A DNA stretch of 64,000 bases, taken from positions 320,288,283 to 320,352,282 of the forward strand of contig OZ010791.1 in assembly GCA_963932465.1 (NCBI GenBank), in the 5' to 3' direction. Below the pieces are notes generated by a model. It searched no databases. It saw only the letters and a list, made by a program, of their open reading frames with translations, and was not told where the DNA came from. How positions within the stretch are numbered: position 1 is the first letter of the stretch; each line of letters opens with the position of its first letter. Below are positions 46,846 to 56,863 of the stretch, piece by piece. The DNA is from Maratus speciosus (Eukaryota > Arthropoda > Arachnida > Araneae > Salticidae). The translations under genes were made by a program, and so were the position numbers.

Positions 46846-47922
46846 CTACAGAAGATGCTCGAAATTTCGACCTTGGGCCATGATGCAGGCTTCGCACCTC
46901 CGTCGCATTGAGGAGTGTGTGTTTCCAACAATGCCAGGAGTATCTCTGATCTGCCCTGCAGCTGCCACAATGCGCGCCACAAGTTCTTCAGCACTGCTGA
47001 CAGGTGTATGGTATACCTCGGCCTTCAGGTAACCCCAAAGGAAGAAATCCAAGCAGGTGAGGTCTGGTGATCGGGCAGGCCAGTGAACTGGACCCCCACG
47101 CCCGATCCACCGCTGGCCATACCTTGCGTTTAGATGGAGACGCACGTCGTTCGTGTAATGGGCCGGAGCTCCATCGTGCTGGAACCACATCTGGCGACGC
47201 GAACCTTCGGGTACGTGCGCCTCATCCAGAAGCTGCGGCAGCACTTGATCCAGGAAAATCAGGTAATTTCCACCTGTCAGCCGTTCAGGTAACAAATAAG
47301 GGCCAATGAGGCAATCCCCCAGAATGCCGGCCCACACATTTACTGAGAAACGCTCCTGGGCTGCTCGGCTTCTGGTTTCATGTGGATTTTCATCACACCA
47401 CACATGACTGTTGTGGGCGTTCCACATTCCCTCCCGGCTGAAGGTGGATTCGTCCGTAAACAAAATGCTGTTTACAAAACGGGGATCCCTGGATCTCATC
47501 GCCAAGTACCATCTTGAGAATTCCACTCGAGGGCCAAAATCCTGCTCTCTGAGCAACTGCACCCGCTGGATGTGGTAGGGGTGCAGATTCCGGGAACGTA
47601 AGATGCGCCACGCAGTTGCTTGCGAAATGCCAACATGTCTGGCGATATCTCTCGTGCTAAGACCTGGGTTGTCCTCAACCAGGTTAAGCACAGCCTCTTC
47701 GTTGTCGGGGGTGCTCACTGATCGCTCCCGTTCAGGCCTGCCTCCGTCGAAAGATCCCGTTGTGGACAACCTCTGGTGTACTCGAGCGAAGAAGGCATGG
47801 CAGGGGATTTGCCTGTTGGGGTAACGCTCGGCGTACAACCGCTGAGCGGCTCGTCCATTACAACCAGCAGCGCCATACGCCAAATGCATGTCAGCCAATT
47901 CAGAGTTTGTGTACCGTTCCAT
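46846..47922 (-). CDS. DD41D mariner-family transposase, uninterrupted
   Basis: It would catalyse cut-and-paste movement of this element by binding its inverted ends and cutting at TA sites. I chose ATG 47,922 (MERYTNSELADMHLAYGAAG), giving 358 residues; the open frame extends 26 codons further up, but that part looks like leader. Residues 1-55 form an N-terminal HTH-like region (DUF4817 type) and residues 90-110 a second HTH (DIARHVGISQATAWRIL). The catalytic triad is present: D157 (LFTDEST), D250 (FQHDGAPAHYT) and D292 (SPDLTCLDFFLWG), with 41 residues between the last two. That is DD41D spacing, as described for rosa-type mariner relatives and unlike DD34D mariner. There is no stop or frameshift. 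Higher GC than the surroundings suggests recent arrival. Frames on the other strand are shadows. Confidence 0.92.
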   Translation of the reverse strand: MERYTNSELADMHLAYGAAGCNGRAAQRLYAERYPNRQIPCHAFFARVHQRLSTTGSFDGGRPERERSVSTPDNEEAVLNLVEDNPGLSTRDIARHVGISQATAWRILRSRNLHPYHIQRVQLLREQDFGPRVEFSRWYLAMRSRDPRFVNSILFTDESTFSREGMWNAHNSHVWCDENPHETRSRAAQERFSVNVWAGILGDCLIGPYLLPERLTGGNYLIFLDQVLPQLLDEAHVPEGSRRQMWFQHDGAPAHYTNDVRLHLNARYGQRWIGRGGPVHWPARSPDLTCLDFFLWGYLKAEVYHTPVSSAEELVARIVAAAGQIRDTPGIVGNTHSSMRRRCEACIMAQGRNFEHLL

Positions 47923-48213
47923 CCTACTACCGATCTGCAGACAAGTAACCCGAAGCTTAAGTAAGTACCGCACGTTCAAAAGACGTGTCTGCGCATACAA
48001 CTACGTCATCTCGCGTTGTCGTCTACGCATTACGTATCTTTTGCATATCGATATGGTACGATATCTTTTGCATAAATCAGCAAAAAGCACCTTATGTAAA
48101 TTTTATTGCGCGCATTGTGCATGATTGAAACCAGCTATGTTTGTTAAAAAAAACAAACAAACTGCAGTTTTAATAGCTTCTTATGATAAGTAAATTACTC
48201 TCTTGTTTTGTTT

Positions 48214-48841
48214 CTAACTGATCGTAGCGCCCCGTTTCCAGTTAGCGTCCGAAATGTCAACGAATTATGTTTTTTGCCCAAAGCGCCCCCTATCGATGTT
48301 TCTTTTTGTACCGTTCAACTGAGTTTCAGAGAGCCCCAGCAAACAGAATCATGAAAATGCATGCCATAAGTCAAGAAATCTGTTTGTTTATCTCCTAGGA
48401 GCCTTCGAGTTTCGACCACCCTGTACTTTGACATTTTATTCCGGCTCTTACGCTTTTTGCAGGGCTCTACTTTTGGGTTCAAACTTTAAGTTAGAGTATA
48501 AACTTTGGCGAGCATGTGTTAAATTATCAAAATAACGGGCTTAAAGTTGTTGTCTAGCTCTCCAAAGTCTGCAGCGCCCCCTATCCATGTTTTAAGAGAT
48601 ACGCTTATCAAATTGGTACTGAAGAAAGTCTAAACAAACAGAATCATTTCGACGCAACAAGCAAGAAAATCTAACCATTTCCCTAGTTTTTATGACGTTT
48701 CGAATTTCGGCACCCAAATTTTCGAAAGCGCCTAGCGCCTTACCATCGCGTCAGGGACCCTACATTCCCTATTCAAAAATGTTCGTCTAGGTGTGCTCTA
48801 TCGATTCTTAAAGTTTGTCACCGACGAGCTGAATCACCCTG
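48214..48841 (-). repeat. right 628-bp terminal inverted repeat
   Basis: Inverted copy of 46,119-46,746. Differences noticed: G/A in CTTTAAGGATCG versus CTTTAAGAATCG, and A/G in CTCCTAAGAG versus CTCCTAGGAG. Confidence 0.9.
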
Positions 48842-48843
48842 TA

Positions 48844-51456
48844 TATATATGTTGTTACGTATCGCTAGGTTTATAAAAAAATAAGTAATAAGAATATTGT
48901 ATTTATTTTTTAATAATATTGATAATTTGAATTGTATAATATTTATATGTGCACAAACAGTACAATAAAAGTTCCCAAACAGACCAGACAATAAACAAGG
49001 CAATTAGCGATAATGCAAGCAACATGGACGCCGTATTCTGACATAAGATGAATAGTAGGCTGACAGAAAATTTATGATGCTTTAGCAATAAATTTACAAC
49101 TAACGAAGGAGAATTTATGATACTTCAACGTGGGTGGCGACCATTCCTACGCGAAGTCAGAATCGAGAGTAATAAAAATTAGCTATGAGTAGGAAAAGGA
49201 AACATGCACTCCAGATATGGGGGACCAAAAACTAACCAGCATGAAGAACTCTGAAATTACCAATAAGAAGGCCAAGCGGAGCAGCCAATAAGAGAATTAG
49301 TATTGTGCTGAATAAGCCCTCCTAAAATTGGGTCTAAACAAAGAGAATGCAAGAAAATGTCTCGCATCTCCCCTACAAGTATGTCTTGAACTTAAGACTA
49401 TCTTTTCTCTCTTAAAAATAACTTTACCTAAAATCTTCAGTCTAGCAAAATAATGCTAGCTTCGGAAAATAGCTACAAGTCCCCTCTCAACATGCTATAT
49501 TTTTCTACAAGATTTTAAATTCTGACGAAACAACATTGCCACACTAAGATATTAAATTTTATCTCCTTAATAAACAATAAAAAAGTGATATTAGAAGTCA
49601 GAGTCATCATTTGGCACGAACGGAAATGATGATATAGCTTACCTAAGATGCAGCGTCAAGCGGTCTGCAACCCTTAGGAAGTTCTCCTGGATCAACGAGA
49701 AGAAAATATTTCTGTATGACGAAGACATCTGATATGACTTGTGGAAACCGGAAGGCAAAAGAAACGGATTTCACATAATGTTTAGGCATTTTCCAAAAGA
49801 GTATACCTGTCTAAGCGGCACTAGAAGACGGAATCATTGCTATCAAGAAGAGAATTCGTATAAAGATATGAACGTTCTCATAAATATCACACCGGCAAAT
49901 AAATTCCAGGATTTTGCATTATATAGTGGTCTCTGAATGAATGTGACAATAGTTACGATCAAATCTGATAAACTGCATAAACTTTCAGTGCATTTGATTA
50001 ACTTTCATAAGTGTTTCACATGGACATTCTAACATACCTTTGAAGTGCAAAGAGCCCGTTTGGTCAGTGTCTATTTGAGTGAGAATTATTTTATTACCCG
50101 ACTGCCAAGAAGGGTTATGTGTTTCACGCGTTTCTGAGTATGTGAATTTCTTTATACCCTCGAAACATCCCAACGCCTGGGTGGATTTTAATGAATGAGG
50201 TCTCTATCGATTCGTCTTAACCGTCCGATGGTTATAGGCTAGGTTTTGTTTTTATAAATTCAAAATGGCTACCATAAAATACAAATAGCTGTAGAGACGA
50301 AAAGGAATTTTACACACCCTATTGAGTGACATATCATTGGAAATGATATCTTTCAAAATGAGGGAAATGTTTCATTAATTATTTTGCAGTCAGAAGCTCA
50401 GTTTAAATATTACACAACCTGAAAGTTGTGTATCTCTAGCTTTACTTTAACTCTAACCTTCATAGACATCTATAGGCCTCATCAAAACAGTGTTTATAGA
50501 TAGGAACTAACAATTAAACACAACTTGAAAGTCACCAATACAAGTAAATAAAAAAAAATAGGTAAGTAATATAAAGATAGTTTTACATTTATCAGAAATA
50601 ATAATTTGTTCGCTTTTTACGCATTTAATTTTTACTTGTAGTTATCTCCATTTTAATCATGGCTATTGTTCATTTGATATTATCCTAGTGTACATAATTG
50701 ATTTTACATAACTTATTCTTATAGGCTAAATTTAACTAATGTTCGTATTATTAACTCATTAAATATTTAAATCTGAAATAATAATAATAATAATAATAAT
50801 AATCCATTAAAATTTGATTAATGCTTATGGCTAACAGCCTCTTATCTTTGGATCGGTGTTGTGAGCGATTTACAATAATTTTCAAACAAAAAAAAAATTA
50901 AAACAAAGGGAAAAGACTTACTTTTGTAATGTGGATTGAAAAATTATTTATACAAATGAGCGAACTGAATAATGATATGAAAATAATATTGAAGCAATAA
51001 AAAAAAAAGATATTTGAAATAGGAAATTTATGTGTTTGAAAATAAAATTTGATTGTAACATTTTCTATATTTCTTTGAATCATTTTTTTATTCTTTCCTT
51101 TTCAGATTATAATTAATTTTATGAATATTGATAATTTAAAATTGGTAAACATCAAAATTAAATACATTTTTTATAAATCTTCCAATCTTAAGTGACAGGT
51201 TAGAACGTTAAATAAGTCGTTCCAGCGTAATTTGCCTAATCTCCAAACTAACTCTCTTTTTTTATTATTAATTTAAATCGCCACATTTGTCATTTCACAA
51301 AGCAGGGCATGGTGATATTCTGCCTATTTGTACTAATCACTGTTCTGCCGCGTGAGCCTGGATGGAGATGTCATTTTCGGCACCACAATATACTATTTGA
51401 GCTATCCCATTAACCCTCAAGGGGTCTTGTACCTTTTAAACGCGACGAAAATCAAC
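48844..51456. other. AT-rich sequence, no gene seen
   Basis: Contains a (TAA)n microsatellite at 50,777-50,803. TTAACCCTCAAGGGGTC near 51,411 could be one piggyBac-type end without a visible partner. Open frames (for example 49,739-49,936) have no motifs. Confidence 0.4.
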
Positions 51457-52093
51457 AAAACCATTCAAAGTTTGGATTAGTGTATCTCGAAATTATTTTT
51501 ATTTTTAAACATGAAATTTTGACTATTAATTAAACAAATTGTGCTTTTTAATATACTAAAGTTAGAAACTGATAGCCTTTTAGAGAATTTGCGTATTGTT
51601 GAAATTAATATAGCTTTTTTTTTCATTCCGTCAGTCATTGCTCTCATGATACCTTGAGAACATATACATTGTTCGTTATAAAATTTCATATATATAATAA
51701 ACACATATTTAGTATTTTAAAAATGATCTACGCTTAGATCAAATTGTTTCATTAACCTTTTAAGAAAAGTATTTTTCTAAAAAAAATCGAAATTTGACAT
51801 TTTGTAATGAATAAAAATAGTCATAGTTAAAAATCTCATCACTTTAAATAATTAAAAGTAGATCATTTTAAAAATACCTATGTGTTTATTTTCTACATCG
51901 AATTTCATGGCAATCCATACATCTATACCCAAGATATGGGAGCTATTACTTATGGAGAAAAAAAACTGCTATTTTAATTTCAACAGTAAACAAATTCTGT
52001 AAAAGAGTAATCAGTTTCTAATGGTGATATATTAAAAAGCACAATCAGCTTAATTAAAAGACAAAATATCATGTTTATACATAAAACGGTTTT
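51457..52093. repeat. imperfect palindrome, ~640 bp
   Basis: The left half (to 51,735) and right half (from about 51,855) are inverted copies: CACAATT-GTGCTTTTTAATAT, AGTTAGAAACTGAT and ATTTTAAAAATGATCTAC on the left pair with their inverses on the right. The spacer is about 120 bases. The right end stops where the Penelope-like copy begins. Confidence 0.7.
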
Positions 52094-52156
52094 GAAGGCA
52101 CATTTTTCAGAATAAGAGCAAAAAATCTTCTTAAAACACCACGAAATTTTTTTTAA

Positions 52157-52204
52157 TGCGCTAGGCCTATTGAAAGATTTGAGTCTTTTTTTTCGTCATG
52201 TGCA
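52157..52204 (-). ncRNA. decayed hammerhead ribozyme motif
   Basis: Same place as the motifs in the 25-kb palindrome, but the core CTGATGA reads CATGACGA and the GAAA box reads CAAT. GGCCTAGCGC is kept. It should not cleave. Confidence 0.6.
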
Positions 52205-52285
52205 AAAAAGACGTGATTCTACTATGAAAGCAGCAGCAAGACTGAAATGAGAGATAAAGGAAAGGAAAACCAGCTAAAGAAACAG

Positions 52286-52447
52286 CAAATAGGAAATTAG
52301 TAATCAACAGCCAATAGGAAATTAGAAATCAACAGCCAATAGGAAATTAGAAATCAACAGCTAATAGGAAATTAGAAATCAACAGACAATAGGAAAGTAA
52401 CAGACAACAGCTAATAGGAAAGTAGAAGACAACAGCCAATCACAGAA
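52286..52447 (-). repeat. ~23-bp minisatellite with inverted CCAAT boxes
   Basis: About seven units of AATCAACAGCCAATAGGAAA-type sequence. On the element's sense strand each unit reads CCTATTGGCTG. The related 25.5-kb and 26.55-kb arms have only two or three units. Confidence 0.8.
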
Positions 52448-52596
52448 AAGTATAATCAAAACAAAAGAACACAGAGTAGAAGGGGCAAAAATTGGGAGGA
52501 AAACAAATACGTATATTTAAATATGGGAACACATGAAATTAAAAAAAAAATAAATGAATAAAATATAAAATACAGACTAATATTAATTAAAATAAA

Positions 52597-53200
52597 TTAT
52601 ATGGCAGTACTGAAAAGGTTTTTCCAAGCTGCAGAGAGCATTGTGGAATGAGATTTTTCATTAACAACAACATCACGATTAAGATAAATAGCTAGATTTT
52701 CAAGAAAAATCCAATTCAAAGATACTATTTGCATTAAAGATAATTTTAGCAATTTGAAAATTAAAACAATGGCCGGAATCCCAAGAGTGCTTGACAATAG
52801 ACGATTTAGAAAATTCTTGATTAATGACATAATGAGAGTGTTCTTTTAAGCGGATTTCGAGATTTCTTTTAGTTTGACCAATATAAGATAAATCACAACC
52901 ATTAAAAGGAACTTTATAAATTCCCCATTTAAGAAGATCAGAAACAGGAGATTTAGTGGGGGGAAATTTGAATTTATTGACAGGTTTAAACATAATGTTA
53001 AAATTGAAACATCGTAAAACTTTAGCTAGCTTGGAACATAAAAGGAGGATAAAAGGGGAGGACAACCAAATTATCAGGTTTGCTTTTGACAAATTTGGAA
53101 AGAATAGATTTATTAGATGGTCTATTGAATTGTTATTAAGCTTATTTTCATTGATACGTTTTTGGTCACGTTTAAAAGGTACAAGTCCCCTAAAATGCAT
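52597..53200 (-). pseudogene. Penelope-like GIY-YIG endonuclease, frameshifted
   Basis: The minus strand reads LAKVLRCFNFNIMFKPVNKF, then PTKSPVSDLLKWGIYKVPF, NGCDLSYIGQTKRNLEIRL and KHSWDSGHCFNF. After a one-base insertion in an A run (about 52,705-52,710) it continues FLENLAIYLNRDVVVNE and AAWKNLFSTAI-stop at 52,597. The fold's GIY, YIG, Arg and Glu positions are all present, but the Glu lies after the frameshift. The reverse transcriptase core is lost by 5' truncation, so this is a dead copy. Confidence 0.85.
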
Positions 53201-53420
53201 AGTGTAACTCTGGAGTTACATGACCTTTTTCAGGCATCAGGCGTTTTCTATAGGTTTGTGAGCGAACAATTATGAGCTACTTAAGTGTGATAATATGATT
53301 TAAGGAAGTGAAGTCTGTTTTTGTTCTGATTTGGTATCACGAGATGTTATAACATAAAATATATAATACGTGAGTTATCACGTTGCTAACGAAGCATAGA
53401 ACCAAAAATGTGAAAAATGT

Positions 53421-53492
53421 CCAAGCTGGGAATCGAACTCGGAACACTTAAAATAGTGCACCAAGTGCTCTACCCTTTTAAGCTACAAGGAC
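53421..53492 (-). repeat. tRNA-like (SINE-head) sequence, left arm
   Basis: On the minus strand: GTCCTTGTAGCTTAAAAGGG (A-box-like), then GAGTTCGATTCCCAG (a good B box). A tRNA-like acceptor is not obvious. Downstream sequence is GGACATTTTTCACAT. Confidence 0.65.
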
Positions 53493-53767
53493 AATGCCCA
53501 GATTAGCATTTCCCCCATATGTTGATAAGGCTGCAACTGCAGCATAAGATGGAATATTCTTCATGAGCACACAATCCTGCGTTGAAACGTGAGACACAAA
53601 CAAACTCTGCTGGGTTTGATTGTGCCTCCTGTTTCGCATACTCAAACCCTGCTGGGTTTGTTAATGTCTCATGTTTCGCCACAGGACTGTTTGCGCACGA
53701 AGACTATTCCATCTTCTGCTGCAGTTGCAGCCTTCTCAACATATGTGGGAAATACTAAGCTGTGCAT

Positions 53768-53840
53768 CGTCCTCGTAGCTTAAAATGTTAGAGTACGCGG
53801 AGTGTTATTCCAAGGGTTTCGGGATCAATTCCCGGCTTCG
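53768..53840 (+). repeat. tRNA-like (SINE-head) sequence, right arm
   Basis: GTCCTCGTAGCTTAAAATGT, then CGGGATCAATTCCCGG (B box with one change), then CGTCATTTTTCACATTG. Inverted partner of the left-arm copy. Confidence 0.65.
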
Positions 53841-54047
53841 TCATTTTTCACATTGTTGGTTCTACGCGTCGTTAGCAATGCGATATATCACGTATTATAT
53901 TTTCAATAATTTAGAGCGCAATTTCACTGCTGAAAATTAATTGAAAAATTAATTAAAATTGTTGTAATATCTTTTGTTGATATTGCTTGCAATGTGTTCC
54001 ACTGGCGTTTTTCTCTATCTGTATACGTCGTAATGATTATTTTTACA

Positions 54048-54178
54048 AACAATTAAAGTATTATAACCATTATTATATTAAAGTATTATATTCCATTATT
54101 ATATTAAAGTATTATATTCCATTATTATATTAAAGTATTATATTCCATTATTATATTAAAGTATTATAACCATTATGA
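54048..54178. repeat. 26-bp minisatellite, about 5 units
   Basis: Units of TATTATATTCC + ATTATTATATTAAAG, nearly identical. The first and last units have AACC in place of TTCC. Confidence 0.9.
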
Positions 54179-54579
54179 ATATTTTTTACTGTGCAGTGTA
54201 AGCCCTTTAAAGTAAAGTAAGTATAAATTTTGAAATTTTCATTTTTTGAGCAATGTTTGTTATGTAACTCAGGAGTGACATTATAACATTATGTCCAACA
54301 GAAACATAAATAAAATTTTTCACTATATTTCTAGTGGGTAAACTCAAATATAATGTTTTCGAACAAAATGCATTAAAAGGTTAAATGCAAAACTTCCCTA
54401 AGACAAGTTCATGAAAGTAAAAATTCAAACAACCCTCTGAATTAAGCGTCTTCTCATTTGAAAAATTTGCACCGTCCAACTTCTTGCCTTATACCTAAAA
54501 CATTTTAGAAAATTGTACTCGATTCCTTTTATGCGTTTTCTTCGTCAGCGAAGGTTGTTTTTACATTTTTGCTTAATTG

Positions 54580-54615
<36 letters not shown>

Positions 54616-55382
54616 TAACCTATTACGAAGCATTGAATTACTACAAGAAATATTCAGATCGCATTCAATTTTCAAACAGAATTTTTTTCCAGTTCGTGTC
54701 ACTAGAATGATGAAATTTTATAACGGTTTTATAAATGAACTTTTTTTAAACTTTTAAAACTGAAACATCTATAACCGTGAAAACGTTAATAATTTATTAC
54801 CCCCTTAAAATGTAATAACAGTTATGACTCAAAAACTTCGGAAACTGACAAAATTTCAGCTCATAAATTTGAAAGCATCCTCGAATTTCAAAGACGTTTG
54901 GTCACATACCGTATCACAGTTCTGTTCTCTTCATAAGTCAAAGAAGGTTTTCATCCAGATATTTTATATTTTCAATAAATATTATTTGGATTTCTCAAAC
55001 AAATTTCTCATGCTTTTAAATCGATTAACGCTTTTAGCAATTTAAAGATATTCTTAGAATGAAGCTTTACTTCTAGTCATTATAAAGTTCTGCTAAAATT
55101 TCCACAAATTGTGGAAAATACACTAACAAATAATTACAAAATAGCGAAAATGTCGAACTTGACCACATGGATTATAATCTAGAATAAAACCACTCTGCTA
55201 ATAATGGTATCAGCGCGAATTGCTAATTATTTAACAAAATGCACTACATGTAAATATATCTAGCAAATGATGGTAGTAATATATGGAAGTAATAAATAAT
55301 AAAATCTTATGCAGTTAAAAATGAAGAAGAATAATAAATAACAAAAAAAAAATTAAAATTTCTATAATGAAAATATTATATA
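54179..55382. other. AT-rich sequence with a (CA)n(TA)n run
   Basis: A CA run followed by a TA run lies at 54,581-54,615. No gene was recognised; open frames in this stretch have no motifs. Confidence 0.45.
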
Positions 55383-56863
55383 AGGGACTGGGGAGAGCTG
55401 ACCCATTTTTTACAAAATCATTTTTTATTTTTTAAACAATGAACTTAGAAAAAGTTTAATATGTAGTTTTATTCGCTATGCAATCAATTATAAAAATAAA
55501 ATTTCGACATAAGTGTTCTATATAAGAAACTTGAAAAATGATTGATTTTAAACATACCAAAATAAAGGGTGAAGGCTCCCCACCTATGTGAGGATTGACC
55601 CACTTTATTTTATATTGTAATAATTGTTAAAGGAAATAAAAACAGTTTAAAAAATGCAGAATAACTTTAGGCTACATGTTTTAATTATTATTTAAAAATA
55701 TTTTAGAAAATGTGATGTGTAAACAAACCTGCTTAGACGGAATTCAAGGCCTAGGAGAAAAATTACGTTTTGAGCACCCACTTTTTTTTACACTCCATCT
55801 GGCAGCTCTAGTTGACACATAGTTTGGCTATATGTCATTGTGTTTAGCTTGGTGAAATTTGTGTACATACCTTCCTAAAGTGTCTTGATCAATGTTAGGT
55901 TTATTTGCAGAGGAAAGATTACACATCATTTCTTAAGGCTGCTGCTTTTATCCGTTTTTATATTTTCCATTCTTTCTATTTACCAACTATGGGAACTATT
56001 TAAATGAATTAAAGGTTCTTATTAAATTTACAATTTATATTTCGTAAAAAATTTTGTTGCTTTTTATAGCAACTTTTCTCATCTTCGTTTAATCAGTTTT
56101 AAATATTTTCCTTTCTATTCCCCCATTTTACCAGTAGCTTTACATTATTTTAGAAATATAACCATTAACACTTCATTATGTACAATGTGTAATACAAAGA
56201 TTTCCAAAAACACTTAATTAACCCCTTGAAGGGCACCGGTATATATTACAAACCACCTACGATTAATGAAATTTTACACCAGAAAAAATTTATTAAATTT
56301 TACTTTTCTAACTTTTGTGGAAAAAAAAGGTAAAATTGCTTTCAGTTATTTTGAAATAGAATTTTTCAAAGATTCCGGTGGGAATTCAGCATTTCACAAA
56401 CGTAATTGCTTGCCTCTCTAGGGGTTAAGGAGATTTGACCATCTATTCAACCTTCCCCACATTAATTGAGTCAAGCCTACGCACAAAGTCACTTTTTTGA
56501 TTTTAGCACATGGTTATGTTTAGCCTAATTTACTATACAATTGTTATGCCTGGAATGAAAGCTCAATATTTCTATATTACTTAAAACCTACTTACTTAAA
56601 TTTTTGTGATACATTTTATCTGAGAAAATCTTACAAAATCTTTCTAAAAAATACATTTTTTAAGCAGAAAACTCTTCACAATTGATTTTTCTACACCTCT
56701 GTCAATTATCTTCTTGAAACAAAGACTATTGTTTGAGCATTTCAGTAGCTTTGGTTGCCATTTAGCAAATATCTGAATTTCTTTTAAGTATGAAAACTGA
56801 AGGGTGGGACAAGCCTTCCCTATGGTCAACCATACCCTATGTTCAACCCTCTCCAGTCTCTCT
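55383..56863. mobile_element. non-coding TIR element with GACCCA-type subterminal repeats
   Basis: Left end AGGGACTGGGGAGAGCTGAC; right end, inverted, AGAGACTGGAGAGGGTTGAA, both next to TATA-type sequence. Related words recur inside: GGATTGACCCACTTTA (about 55,590), GGAGATTTGACC (about 56,430), CTATGGTCAACC (about 56,820). No transposase was recognised. It is interrupted by the TTAA-flanked MITE at 56,222-56,424. Similar in plan to 11,272-12,805. Exact ends are uncertain by a few bases. Confidence 0.55.
56222..56424. mobile_element. piggyBac-type MITE nested in a TIR element
   Basis: TTAA lies at 56,218-56,221 and 56,425-56,428. The left end is CCCCTTGAAGGGCACCGG and the right end inverted is CCCCTAGAGAGGCAAGC. 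The body is about 200 bp and non-coding. Confidence 0.6.

Larger units (their letters stand above)
46119..48841 (-). mobile_element. DD41D mariner-type transposon with 628-bp TIRs, coding region intact
   Basis: It begins CAGGGTGATTCAGCTCG and ends with its inverse. TA lies on both sides (46,117-46,118; 48,842-48,843), and length is 2,723 bp. Terminal inverted repeats 46,119-46,746 and 48,214-48,841 are each exactly 628 bases, and I noticed only about two differences by eye. Within each TIR, CAGGGTGGTCGAAACTCG after a TA (46,537; inverted end 48,423) looks like a second, inner terminus. The single ORF between the TIRs is uninterrupted and GC-richer than the window. Confidence 0.9.
52110..53210 (-). 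mobile_element. Penelope-like element, 5'-truncated
   Basis: Minus-strand copy related to the 25-26.7-kb palindrome, from the end of the polymerase region through GIY-YIG, 3' region and ribozyme remnant. It reaches further 5' than the palindrome arms, since the GIY half of the endonuclease is present. It breaks off at about 53,210. Confidence 0.85.
53355..53911. repeat. second palindrome with tRNA-like arms, ~557 bp
   Basis: The outer ends ATATAATACGTGAGTTATCACG (left) and CGATATATCACGTATTATAT (right) are inverted copies. The match continues through TTTTTCACATT-TTGGTTCTA-CG, the tRNA-like parts, AACATATG and GCTGCAACTGCAGC-type blocks to a centre near 53,633, where CTGCTGGGTTTG occurs twice. 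Both tRNA-like promoters point outward, as at 10.6 kb. Confidence 0.8.

Noticed and set aside
47067..47309. Several + strand frames between 47,067 and 48,124
   Set aside because: They lie antisense to the intact DD41D transposase, whose GC-rich codons open shadow frames.
53589..53783. 64-residue + strand frame with internal repeats (LLGL.VPPVSHTQTLLGL)
   Set aside because: It spans the direct CTGCTGGGTTTG copies at the axis of the tRNA-armed palindrome.
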